Shown here: in pieces, positions 21,869 to 30,689 of the stretch
How positions within the stretch are numbered: the first letter of the stretch is position 1
How the letters are laid out: each line of letters begins with the position of its first letter
Source: Symsagittifera roscoffensis
Taxonomy: Eukaryota > Xenacoelomorpha > Acoela > Convolutidae
Direction: 5' to 3'
Length of the DNA stretch: 64,000 nucleotides
Assembly: GCF_963678635.1 (NCBI RefSeq)
Contig: NC_087064.1
Span: 67,201,548-67,265,547 of the forward strand
The notes under the pieces: generated by a model
What the model saw: only the letters and a program-made list of their open reading frames with translations
Told to the model about the DNA's origin: nothing
Databases searched by the model: none
Made by a program: the position numbers and the translations under genes

Positions 21869-23029
21869 ATATCAGGGTCTCTGGCCAGAACAACTTGGGA
21901 GACGTTCCTTCAAAATCTGATCCTGCTACGATAACCACCCTTGCTGCAGCTGGATCTGCTCTGTCGTAAACTGCCAGGGTTTTGGCCAGCTGCGTCTGCC
22001 CGCAGGGTTTCCCATATCGGGGGTCGTTGGCCAGTCTTGTGCCTTCATATGCGGCGTCTGGTAACTCCATGTCTCTCGGGTCCATCAGTTTGTCTACAAC
22101 TCTCAATTGTGCTGGAGTGGCCACTCTAATTCTGGAAATGCTGGTTCGGTGCTTGGGAGGCTCCACCACCAATCCCGGGCTCCCTAATGTCTTGAGAGGT
22201 CTGTAATTGATCGGTCCCATCACCGATTTTGTGGGAATTCCAGTCAGATCCGCCGTCTCCATCAACTTCGCTCTCGAGAAATGTGTTTCATGAGCCTTCA
22301 ACCAGTCCACGCACTGGTGTCTCAACAAGTCTTCGTGTGACACCTGTTCCAGACCCAAAGCTCTCGCTAGCTCCTGCCTACATTCCAGATCCTCCAGATC
22401 CAGTTCCTTGACCTTCTCCTCATATTTCGACCTGCTGGTCTCCAGTGGCTTCTCTGACCTCTTCTTCTCCGCAACCACCACTGAGGATATTATCGACCCT
22501 TGAGGAGTTGCTGATATCGCTTCATCTGCTTCCATGGGTGTGGTGCTCGGTAACTTGGTCCGGCTGTTCCTCAAACTGTCTCTAGAATCGGCTCTCTCGC
22601 CTAAGCGACTGGAAAAAGACCTCGGGTTGAAGAAGGGTGGGTTTGGAGGTGGCCCGAACGTGACCTGTGCTGTCTCCGGCAATTCTGCCTCTGGCGCACA
22701 TATGTGTCTTTGGAAGACGTTGTTCAACCACTCCAACCCTCTGGGCCTATCAAAGTGAATGCCATCCGCAGATGCATCGTCAGGGAAAGAGGATAGCTCC
22801 ATTTGTTCAGCCACGTCCAGTAGCCTAGGGGGAAGGACACTCCTTTGATGTACCTTCTTGATTGCTTCGTTCAGTCCTCGCACTTTTGTGTTCATCTCCA
22901 CTGCATGTTGATCCGCTCCCAAGTTGTAGGGAACAGTACATACCGTGAGAATGGACGGATCCATTTGGATCCGTATTTCCTCGAGAATGCAGCTCATCTT
23001 TTCGTGCAGCCTTGTCACCTTCCTTGCTT
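21789..23029 (-). CDS. SGNH esterase, C-terminal half, plus linker
   Basis: Carries the last SGNH block: DGIHFD at about 22755, supplying the Asp and His of the triad, preceded by an alpha/beta stretch (ILTVCTVPYNLG) and a helical segment. A Ser/Pro-rich linker follows, then MGPINYRPL, VVIVAGSDF and FWPETLIYAFAG, the start of the second, degenerate SGNH-like region. It continues the 23015-24421 ORF after a frame change at a six-G run (plus-strand C run 23030-23035). I expect the functional protein to span both. Confidence 0.68.
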
Positions 23030-24421
23030 CCCCCCGGACACATCATTCGTCCCGACCATCAGGGTGACCGTGTATACACTCACCATCCCTAACATCTCAA
23101 GTGTCGCTAACATCTGCGGCGTTGCGGCTCCGGCGAAGCTCAAGATTCCCGTCTGCCAATGAGACTGGATCCGGGTCAGCACTCGCAGCAAGCTGTCCCC
23201 AACGATCAAGTGAACCACACCCTCAGGCACTCGCGGATGCGTGAAGTACTCCACCCAAGTCGCGTCGTGGAAGCAATCTCTCCTCTCCCTCTGCGCCGCG
23301 CTCCAGTCTATCCGATTGTGCTTGCGATATCTCCCTTCCGTATTCTTCTTGTTTCTCGAGATCACCACACTCCTGACAGGTTGCTCCCCCCAAGTCGAGG
23401 GTAAGTCCGCTCTTGCCGGACTCTCGCGATTCCTCAGCTGTAGCCTCTCGTGCAACTCTTTCAACCGTGACGAGCCGCCACTCACCTGGCTACTACCTGG
23501 GGTCGAGCTCGGTGTATATCCAGGCAGCGCGACGTCCATCAATGGTCGTATTACTTGAGTCTCCATTCCACGCAGGGAGGATGCTGATTCGGGCGGTATC
23601 CATACCTCCAGCCCCTCGTTCATATGCTCCTGAGCCGCACGATCGAGGTTGAATCGTCCCTTCGACCTAGGAGCTTCATCCACTTCCATGCGTGACTCTG
23701 GCCTTGAGACAGTCACTACCCGTTCCTTGGGCCTAGCCCCTTTCTGCATATCGAGCTCGCGTTGTTGTTGCTGGATTCTCTCAAGTTTTGCCTGATCTCT
23801 CTCGAGAGCCTGCTTCAGCTGCTCACAATTCGCGGCATTCTCCCGCACCCTTTCTGCCTGTAGCCGTTCAGCTCTCATTATGTCTAGTTCTCTCCGCGCT
23901 TGATCCCTCTCAAGCACCGCTTGATCCCGGTCGAGGTTCGCCTTGTTTCTTTCCCGCTGGGTTTTCTCGAGTTCTCTCTGCATGGCACTGACGTCCGGAT
24001 AAGCTTCCCCCGTCTGCTGTGCCCGTGTCATCGATAGTACTTTGCTCGTACTCTGGCTCGTGGACCTGACTGATGGTCTGACCGGCAGTGGGAATTCCCC
24101 CGCGCCATACTCCGTATTGTTGTTCAGGCCAGGGTTCCTCGCCAAATCGAACCCCCTTATCGCCCCATCCACGTTCCAGGACAGCCATCTGGTTTGTTCT
24201 TGATTGGACACTCCATCATTGGTGTAGCCTACCATCAAAACCGCTTCCGTCGCAGACTCCCGACACTCGCCCTGTTCCTCCAATTGGAGGATGGCGTTCA
24301 GCATCACTGCCATTCTCTCGTCCACTTGAGTATAATCCAGGTCCCTCAACCGCCTGTACAATTCGTCAAGTGTGGGCTTTTTCAGAGCCGATGGCATGGA
24401 CTTCCAGAATCGATCTGCCAT
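23015..24421 (-). CDS. Coiled-coil + SGNH/GDSL esterase, N-terminal half
   Basis: It starts at ATG 24419-24421 (MADRFWKSMP), the first ATG in the frame. Residues about 1-75 form a helical domain, about 155-250 a strongly charged coiled coil (REL.K..RERNKANLDRDQ type heptads), then a Pro/Ser-rich linker. From about residue 400 the SGNH hydrolase begins: VGDSLLRVL (block I, catalytic Ser), FAGAATPQML (block II Gly) and MVGTNDVS (block III Asn). With DGIHFD in the next frame, all four SGNH residues are present. The family hydrolyses ester bonds, and esterase domains also occur in ORFs of some LINEs such as CR1. Here it sits downstream of pol in an LTR element. The substrate is unknown, and membrane lipids or ester-linked modifications are only guesses. 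Confidence 0.82.
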   Translation of the reverse strand: MADRFWKSMPSALKKPTLDELYRRLRDLDYTQVDERMAVMLNAILQLEEQGECRESATEAVLMVGYTNDGVSNQEQTRWLSWNVDGAIRGFDLARNPGLNNNTEYGAGEFPLPVRPSVRSTSQSTSKVLSMTRAQQTGEAYPDVSAMQRELEKTQRERNKANLDRDQAVLERDQARRELDIMRAERLQAERVRENAANCEQLKQALERDQAKLERIQQQQRELDMQKGARPKERVVTVSRPESRMEVDEAPRSKGRFNLDRAAQEHMNEGLEVWIPPESASSLRGMETQVIRPLMDVALPGYTPSSTPGSSQVSGGSSRLKELHERLQLRNRESPARADLPSTWGEQPVRSVVISRNKKNTEGRYRKHNRIDWSAAQRERRDCFHDATWVEYFTHPRVPEGVVHLIVGDSLLRVLTRIQSHWQTGILSFAGAATPQMLATLEMLGMVSVYTVTLMVGTNDVSGGKQGR

Positions 24422-24888
24422 TTCTGTGATTTCAATTGAGTCCTTGAGTATTAGCAACTTGAGTTTTACCTGAGCAACTTGAATTTTACCTGAGCAATTT
24501 GAGTATGAGCAACTTGAGTATGAGCAACTTGAGTTTTCTTTTTGAGATGTCGTTTTCTTCCTTCAATTGAATATAGATGAGTATTCAAAGTGAGTTCAAC
24601 AAATCAATCTGAAAATAACACCCGATTTTTTAGACCGACAAGCTGTGTCCCTAACCAGAAAACCCCATTACTTTTATGATAAAAACCCCCTCCTTTTCGC
24701 CCTACTAAAATAGTTCAATTGAAATATTCTAAAAACATGCAGATACATTTTATGTTTTAGCACCATCAATCATTTAAAATAATTATTGTCATGCCAATCA
24801 CCCCTAAGATCCCTTACCTGTTTTGTACCCCAGTACCTATCTCAAGACTCCTCCCTCACACCCGGCTCGATACCCCCGTGTACCCGAC
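24422..24888. other. Spacer between pol and accessory genes with short tandem repeat
   Basis: Non-coding and AT-rich. At 24453-24538 a degenerate tandem array of gagcaacttgagt units alternates with tttacct or at. The downstream ORF needs its own message (subgenomic promoter, splicing or internal initiation), and this is where such a signal would lie, but no specific splice site or promoter can be assigned. Confidence 0.55.
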
Positions 24889-27117
24889 TCAGGCGATGCT
24901 CAAGTAGTACTTCTTATGAAGACACACCATTATCTCAGTTTCTGCAAAGACCACATGTAGGATAGCGTACAATTCCCTTGGGCTCAGTTTGCCCCTGTTT
25001 GGGTCATACACCGGCATTGAGACCTCTGTTATCCTTCTTTCAATCATGAAGTCTCGTAGTCTTGTTAGCGCCAACATCACGTGTTCGGGATCAATTGTGT
25101 TCCTGTCATTGACCCTCGTCACTAGGAAGCACAGGTATTTCCCCGGGACTTGTGCTACTGATGGTGGGAGCGCTGCCATCCCTCCCAGTCCTAGTCTCTG
25201 TCTGAACAGAAACTCTACGTTCTGGTATTCTCTCTTGAAGTCAGCTTCCAGTCTTGATTTGAAACTCATGTCTGCCGTGATGCAGATCGCGCTCGTTCTG
25301 TTTGACAGGATGAAGTCACTATCTGTTATCATGATGTTTTCCGAGTACTGATTGGGTATTTCAAATTTCGTTTTGAAATTCCGGCCTATGTTAGGCTCTG
25401 GTTCTTCTTCTTCCAGTTCCAATTCGCTTGTTTCTCTCACTTCCTTGAGCTTCTTTATCATCAAATTTTCGGTGTGGGTAAGTCCTACCCCCACTCCCCG
25501 GACAAAAATATTTATCGACGTCCCCGTCGATGTTGTCGGGTCTGAATTGTCCGGTGGAATGTCCAGCGGCCTGTCTGTCGCCGTCCAGCCGAAGAGAGGG
25601 TCTTCTGACTTCTTGTGTTTTTCCGCTGACACGTCGACTTGCTGGATACTCTGTCTTCCATGGCCATCGTCTTTGACGTCGCGTATCCACTCTAGTATCC
25701 TCAAGTTCGTGTTCTCCCTCCTCTCTATCTCGCTCTGTTCGAGATCCGTCTCCACTTCTGGTGTCGAGTAATCTTCCTGCAGATAGTGTCCTCCATCATC
25801 AATGACCTGCCATTCCTCTTCGGCATCCAGTTCGCCTGCACTCAGTAATTCCTCGCCCAATTTGTCTGGCTGTATCTTGTCAATCAAGAAGTCATCCCCG
25901 TATCTGTTATATCTCATACCCGTCCGTTTACGATTGCCAGTTCTGGTTCCCGGTGATATTGGTCGATCTGGCTCCATCCACTTCGGCACCTCATCTTGTT
26001 CGGGGTCGTTCCAGTCTTCTTCTGCAAACGATCCTGCTTCAGACTCCACCTCTATCTTTTCATTGTCGTCCAAGCTCAAGTTTTCATTGCCATCATTTTT
26101 GTCTCTGGTGCCTTTTTCATTCACTTCACACGCTGGCTCTACCACCAGGTACTCGAGACCCTCCATGTCTTTCGGGGACGGGACGTGAGGCTTCAGATTT
26201 TCGTAATGTGCTGCTCGCCCAGTACTCAAGCGGTAGAACCGTCCTTGTTGATGTACTTCCGTTATCATGAATGGTCCCCTCCACTTCTTGAGTAGTTTCT
26301 TTGTTCCCTTGGGCGGTATGACATTTTGGAAGACCCACACGTATTGGCCCACTTCATATGGCTTTGCTTGTAATATTTTCTCGTCATACTTCTTGCGTTG
26401 TCTCATTTGTGCTTGCGCCGTGTTCCTCCTGCATAGCTCGTTTAGCTCTTGTTGCCTTTTGATCAATTCCTTCACATATGCCTGAGGCGACGTCTTCTTC
26501 CCCTCGTATTCTGGGTAGAAGAATGTTATAGGCATTGCCCTCTCCCTGCCCGTCAACAACATGAAAGGACTGATGCCCGTCGTTGAGTGCTGCGTACTGT
26601 TGTATGCTCCTACTACCTGTGGCAGGTATTTGTCCCAGTCCGTCATGTATCTGGAGCAGTACACCCTTAACATGTTGACCAGTGTCCTGTTCTGTCTCTC
26701 TACCAACCCATTGGTCTGTGGATGATAGTTCGTCGAGTGTGCTTGAGCAATGTGCGATCTCTTCATCAATTCTTTCGTCAAGTCCCCCACAAAGGCTTTG
26801 CCGTTGTCCGACTGGAAAGTCATCGGACAACCATACCGCGATATCCAATGCGTTATCAGATGATCACATGTCTCTTCGGCTGAGGCTGTCTGGCACGGAA
26901 CCGCTTCCGCCAACTTTGTGAAGTGATCTATTATAACCAGTATTTGTTTATAACCCGACTCTGTCATGCAGATTTTCTGATGGTCTATCTGCACCACTTC
27001 ATTGAATTCCGAACTGTCGACAGACTTGAGGGGAAACTTCATCTTTCTTGGGTCTTTTACCTGAAGGCATGCCAGGCAGGCATTCACCCATCTCTCGCAA
27101 GCTTTTCTCATTCCCGG
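24889..27117 (-). CDS. Integrase with macro-domain-like C-terminal extension
   Basis: The open frame follows a TGA at 27118-27120. The integrase H2C2 finger is split by that stop: its histidines (SHDQMGH) end the upstream ORF and its cysteines (CLAC) lie here. The DDE core shows QIDHQK, FQSDNGKAF and NGLVERQNRTL. A GPY/F-type module (KWRGPFMITEV) follows near residue 290, then an acidic linker (about 330-510). Residues about 560-740 resemble a macro domain of the OARD1/Poa1 type: TDSDFILSNRTSAICI as the start, AALPPSVAQVPGKYLCFLVT, the helix ALTRLRDFMIE, the strand VSMPVYDPNRG, then the terminal strand. The glycine-rich ADP-ribose loop (GCGLD in OARD1) is replaced by DPNRGK, so catalysis is doubtful. 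The extension is also kept in copy B. Confidence 0.83.
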   Translation of the reverse strand, partial: PGMRKACERWVNACLACLQVKDPRKMKFPLKSVDSSEFNEVVQIDHQKICMTESGYKQILVIIDHFTKLAEAVPCQTASAEETCDHLITHWISRYGCPMTFQSDNGKAFVGDLTKELMKRSHIAQAHSTNYHPQTNGLVERQNRTLVNMLRVYCSRYMTDWDKYLPQVVGAYNSTQHSTTGISPFMLLTGRERAMPITFFYPEYEGKKTSPQAYVKELIKRQQELNELCRRNTAQAQMRQRKKYDEKILQAKPYEVGQYVWVFQNVIPPKGTKKLLKKWRGPFMITEVHQQGRFYRLSTGRAAHYENLKPHVPSPKDMEGLEYLVVEPACEVNEKGTRDKNDGNENLSLDDNEKIEVESEAGSFAEEDWNDPEQDEVPKWMEPDRPISPGTRTGNRKRTGMRYNRYGDDFLIDKIQPDKLGEELLSAGELDAEEEWQVIDDGGHYLQEDYSTPEVETDLEQSEIERRENTNLRILEWIRDVKDDGHGRQSIQQVDVSAEKHKKSEDPLFGWTATDRPLDIPPDNSDPTTSTGTSINIFVRGVGVGLTHTENLMIKKLKEVRETSELELEEEEPEPNIGRNFKTKFEIPNQYSENIMITDSDFILSNRTSAICITADMSFKSRLEADFKREYQNVEFLFRQRLGLGGMAALPPSVAQVPGKYLCFLVTRVNDRNTIDPEHVMLALTRLRDFMIERRITEVSMPVYDPNRGKLSPRELYAILHVVFAETEIMVCLHKKYYLSIA
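25493..25531 (-). promoter_or_regulatory. Candidate central polypurine tract + GGGA hairpin, copy A
   Basis: Minus strand: ATCGACG-GGGA-CGTCGAT (7-bp perfect stem, 25514-25520 with 25525-25531), aaatattttt, gtccggggagtg, then GGGGGTAGGA. It lies within codons of the integrase/macro linker. It repeats the hairpin and the gtccggggagt tract found at the 3' LTR. GGGA is a GNRA-type tetraloop in RNA. Confidence 0.55.
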
Positions 27118-29202
27118 TCAATCAAACCTATGAAGTATCTTTTGTTGTACTTTATCTATCCCCTGGTGGCCCATCTGGTCGTGTGATCTGAAAAGCACCT
27201 CCGTTTGGTTCAATTGTGGTAGTATGATGAGGTTGTGTTTGTGTAATACCTTTTCCTCATCTCTCCTTTTGCACGCTACCACCCCATCAGCTGTGTGATA
27301 AAGTAAGTCTTTCCTTTCTTTGTAGAACTGACTCAAGATCTTGTAGCTGTCTTCCTCAAGTTCCCCTTTCTCCTTGACCCCCGACTGGATCCATTTGGAG
27401 AGATTACTTGTCATTTTGTCATTCTTCTGGGCTCTTATTAAGTCTGACAGCCTATATCTCGCCTTGACATGCTCCTTTAGCGCCATGATCTGTCCATTCA
27501 TCTCACCAGGATTGTGGATGTCATCACTCAGTTTCACGCATATCATCCTTTTCATGATTTTCATGTCGTCTTCTGGTACCAGATTCGTTCTGACGTTTGA
27601 GTTGCACGATAGTTCCCTGAATGGCCTTCTTGAAACCGCAATTTTCTCAAGTTCTTCACCACCTCGTACCTCTTGTGTGTCCAGATTGTACGTTCCTGAA
27701 GATGGATCCGTCTGTAACTCCCTGTCGTGTTGTCTTATCTTCTCTTCCGCCAATATCATGCATAGACTGTCCTGGTCTTCACTGCTCTCATCCGAATCTT
27801 TATCCCAATCTTCAAGCTCCCCGGACAATTTCCCTTCTCCGGTTCCTTCTTCTTCCATGAACCTGGACCACTCCCCGGACTCTTGATCTAGTCCCAGGTG
27901 TTCAGCCTCTTCTTTGAACGCCACTTTCTTTTTCCTAACCTTGGTCTGTTCCAGAATGTCCTCAGGGATTTTGTCAACTAGTGACCGCACGACGTCCTTG
28001 CTATCAGCCACGCTCCCTGTTGAGGAGTCAGTATTGTTCACCGTCTCTTGTTTCCGAAGTATGGTGACTTCCGGTTCCTCTTGACCCTTCTCCTGGATCA
28101 CAGGTTTGTCATCCGATAGTTTCTCAAGCAGCCTCATTGAGTCTTCACCTATTCGGGCAGTTCCCGCCTCTACCTGGTTGAGGTCATAGCCTTTCGCCTT
28201 GAGCGTTTCCCTCACGATCTTGGACTTGAGCATCGTTCCTACCGGAATCCTTCTGCTTTTCTTCAAGATGGTCTTTTCTGGATGTTCTTTAGGTAATTCC
28301 GGGTGATCTTCAATCGGTTTGCCTGATTTGTCCAGCCATCTCGTGAGTGGAAGACTGTCGTACGTTTCCTTGTCCATGAAGGAGAAGCCATCTTTGATCT
28401 CAGGTCTGTCCGCCTCTCTTTGTTCTTGTCTCTCGTAGAATTCCGTCTTCTTACTCAAGCTGTCGGCATTATGATGTTTGTCTCGTGTTCTATGCTCAAT
28501 TATCATATTGTATCCGTCAAGGCGAACTATCCACCTCCCGATGTAACTCTGGTCCATCGAGTACGTTTTCAGCCAGCTTAGTGCTCGGTTGTCGACTCGC
28601 AACTTAAATGGCTCACTGCCCAGGTACGCCCTGTACTTCTCAACAAAGGTAACCACCGCGAACATCTCTGCATTCGGTGCTCCGTACTTCATTTCCGTGT
28701 CACTCAGGACTTTGCTCCCGTAAGCTATTGGTCTCAAGACTGTCTTCCCATTCCACTCTTGTTCCTGATGAAGGATTCCTGAAATCGCAACTACCGACGC
28801 ATCCGTGTCCAGCACGTACATCCCTTTCTCAGTCGGCATCCCCAGTACTGGTGCCTCACATAGCTCTTTCTTTATCCTCCGGAATGACTCCTCTGCCGCG
28901 TTGTTCCATGTGAACTTCTTGCCCTTGTGCCTCATCAATTGTTGCATCGGGTACACCTTGTCCGCGTAGCCTTTGATGAACTCTCTGTAGTAGTTAGCAA
29001 AGCCCAGGAAGCTCATCAACTGGTGTTCCGTCTTTGGTGACTTCCAGGTTAGGACTGCCTCCACGGCGTCTGGATCAGGTCTGATGCCGTGCTTGTCTAC
29101 CATCCTGCCCAAGTATTTAATTGAGTCCTTGAGTATCTCGCACTTTGATGGTTTACACTTTAGCCCCGATCTTTTCATGCACGCGAACACCTCGTCAAGT
29201 CT
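27118..29202 (-). CDS. RT thumb, RNase H and pol linker
   Basis: Begins in the RT after the catalytic YVDD, with CEILKDSIKYLG and the connection SFLGFANYYREF. RNase H follows: DTDASVVAISG, YGAPNAEMFAVV, RVDNRALSWL and HHNADSLSKK supply the acidic residues and the His. A long acidic linker of about 300 residues follows, unusual in length, then the start of the integrase finger (SHDQMGH). The frame ends in a TGA at 27118-27120 where related integrases have a Trp. It joins the upstream ORF through a one-base frame change at 29203-29216. Confidence 0.88.
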   Translation of the reverse strand, partial: RLDEVFACMKRSGLKCKPSKCEILKDSIKYLGRMVDKHGIRPDPDAVEAVLTWKSPKTEHQLMSFLGFANYYREFIKGYADKVYPMQQLMRHKGKKFTWNNAAEESFRRIKKELCEAPVLGMPTEKGMYVLDTDASVVAISGILHQEQEWNGKTVLRPIAYGSKVLSDTEMKYGAPNAEMFAVVTFVEKYRAYLGSEPFKLRVDNRALSWLKTYSMDQSYIGRWIVRLDGYNMIIEHRTRDKHHNADSLSKKTEFYERQEQREADRPEIKDGFSFMDKETYDSLPLTRWLDKSGKPIEDHPELPKEHPEKTILKKSRRIPVGTMLKSKIVRETLKAKGYDLNQVEAGTARIGEDSMRLLEKLSDDKPVIQEKGQEEPEVTILRKQETVNNTDSSTGSVADSKDVVRSLVDKIPEDILEQTKVRKKKVAFKEEAEHLGLDQESGEWSRFMEEEGTGEGKLSGELEDWDKDSDESSEDQDSLCMILAEEKIRQHDRELQTDPSSGTYNLDTQEVRGGEELEKIAVSRRPFRELSCNSNVRTNLVPEDDMKIMKRMICVKLSDDIHNPGEMNGQIMALKEHVKARYRLSDLIRAQKNDKMTSNLSKWIQSGVKEKGELEEDSYKILSQFYKERKDLLYHTADGVVACKRRDEEKVLHKHNLIILPQLNQTEVLFRSHDQMGHQGIDKVQQKILHRFD

Positions 29203-30689
29203 CTCAATTGGTCTTCTAGTGTTGGCGTTGCTATTACCACGTCATCCACGTAGCACATTACCAGGTTGCCATACTTCTTTGTCACGCCTATCAGCGCGTG
29301 TGCCATCAATCGCTGAAACGTGGCTGTGGCATTGCAAAGTCCAAACGGCATCCGTTTCCATTGAAACAGACCCAACTCGCAGGCAAACCCTGTCTTGTCC
29401 CTGTCCTGCTTCCGTAGTGGTACCTGCCAAAAGGCCGAGCCTAAATCAAGAGTCGTAAAAAATTTTGCATCACCTAACTTCGAGAGGCTCTCATCAATCC
29501 TAGGTATGGGATAGGCATCCTTCACCGTGACGGAGTTCAGGTATCGAAAGTCACAACAAAACCTCAACTGGTCGCCTTTCTTTTTGGCCATCACTACTCC
29601 ACACGCCCACGGTGACTTGGATGGTTCTATCATGTCATACTCTAGTAACGTCTCGATCTCTTTTCTACACGCGTCCGATTTGTGTGGGGTCATGCGCCTC
29701 GCCCCCTCCCTGTGTGGTACCGCGTTTTCCTCAAGTTCTATTTCATGTTCAACGAAATTACAACACCCGATATCCGCCTTATGCCTCGAAAAAACTTCCT
29801 CGTTCCGCTCTAGTACGTCCTTGATGGCTTCGAGCTGTTCATCTTTCAGTTTGCCCCTCAAATGTTCAATCTCCGGCAGGACCGGTTTTTCATTTTGCAT
29901 TTCATCTAGTGTGGGTCGCTCTGGAAAGTTCGAACAGCTCGACAGCCCATCATCCGTTTCTGACTTAAGTGATTTAATAAGACCTGAAGAATCTTTTATT
30001 TTCTGCAATCGTCTCAAGATACAAATTTTGTCCCTGTGATTGGGACAATCAACAACTTCATTTTGTTTTGAGTTCTCAATTGTTTCATATCGAGTTTTAA
30101 CCGGTAAAGCATATCCCAGTTTACTCCCTCTCTGTATCGTGATCGGTATATCAAGGGTATTCAACAAGACACTGACGCAGAGGCCGCTCTTCGTTATCGA
30201 GAATGATCTTCCTAAAACAGCAGCACTTTGACTATTAGGATTTGGAACTATACACACTTGCTTGTTGTCACTTAGTTCATTGTAATTTTTCATCCTCAAG
30301 CTTACGATTGCCGCTTCATTAACTTTTAGCCTCACCCTCCTACTCAAGAATACCGGTGCTTTGTTTTCATTTGCCATTATTAAATTTACCGGTTTGATTG
30401 CGTACCTCCTATCCGGGTTCCGTATCCTGAACATTGCGTTATTTAGATCAATCGTTACGTCAAAATTCCTGATGAAGTCTCTGCCCAAAATGAATTGTTC
30501 AGATTCATCTAGGTTTTCTACCACGATAAAGCTCATCCACAGGTTACGTTCCCCCAGATTGAGCGCTATTATCGGCGTTCTGCCTAACACGCGCAGGGCT
30601 CCTTTGTTCGCAGCCGCCAACCGTATTCTCGAATCTATCAAGTCATCTTTGTTGAAGCCCATTCGTTCAAGTTTCGATTGGTATGACAC
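29175..30689 (-). CDS. Protease C-terminal part and reverse transcriptase palm
   Basis: The first about 65 codons complete an aspartic protease (LAAANKG; FILGRDF is the second conserved motif). The active-site DTG is in the gag frame just upstream. A linker of about 230 residues precedes the RT: PSKSPWACGVVMAKKK, LRFCCDFRYLN, YPIPRIDESL, TTLDLGSAFWQVPL, FGLCNATATFQRLM and the catalytic YVDD near 29255. These are typical Ty3/gypsy RT blocks. The frame ends shortly after YVDD because one base is missing relative to the continuing frame, so the enzyme would be truncated in this copy. Translation would require a frame change from gag near 30670. Confidence 0.88.
   Translation of the reverse strand: MSYQSKLERMGFNKDDLIDSRIRLAAANKGALRVLGRTPIIALNLGERNLWMSFIVVENLDESEQFILGRDFIRNFDVTIDLNNAMFRIRNPDRRYAIKPVNLIMANENKAPVFLSRRVRLKVNEAAIVSLRMKNYNELSDNKQVCIVPNPNSQSAAVLGRSFSITKSGLCVSVLLNTLDIPITIQRGSKLGYALPVKTRYETIENSKQNEVVDCPNHRDKICILRRLQKIKDSSGLIKSLKSETDDGLSSCSNFPERPTLDEMQNEKPVLPEIEHLRGKLKDEQLEAIKDVLERNEEVFSRHKADIGCCNFVEHEIELEENAVPHREGARRMTPHKSDACRKEIETLLEYDMIEPSKSPWACGVVMAKKKGDQLRFCCDFRYLNSVTVKDAYPIPRIDESLSKLGDAKFFTTLDLGSAFWQVPLRKQDRDKTGFACELGLFQWKRMPFGLCNATATFQRLMAHALIGVTKKYGNLVMCYVDDVVIATPTLEDQLRDLTRCSRA

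Noticed and set aside
27118-27120. TGA read as Trp (altered genetic code)
   Set aside because: Host exons use TGG for Trp and a TAA stop, and other element ORFs end in TGA at sensible ends. A single mutation explains this TGA.
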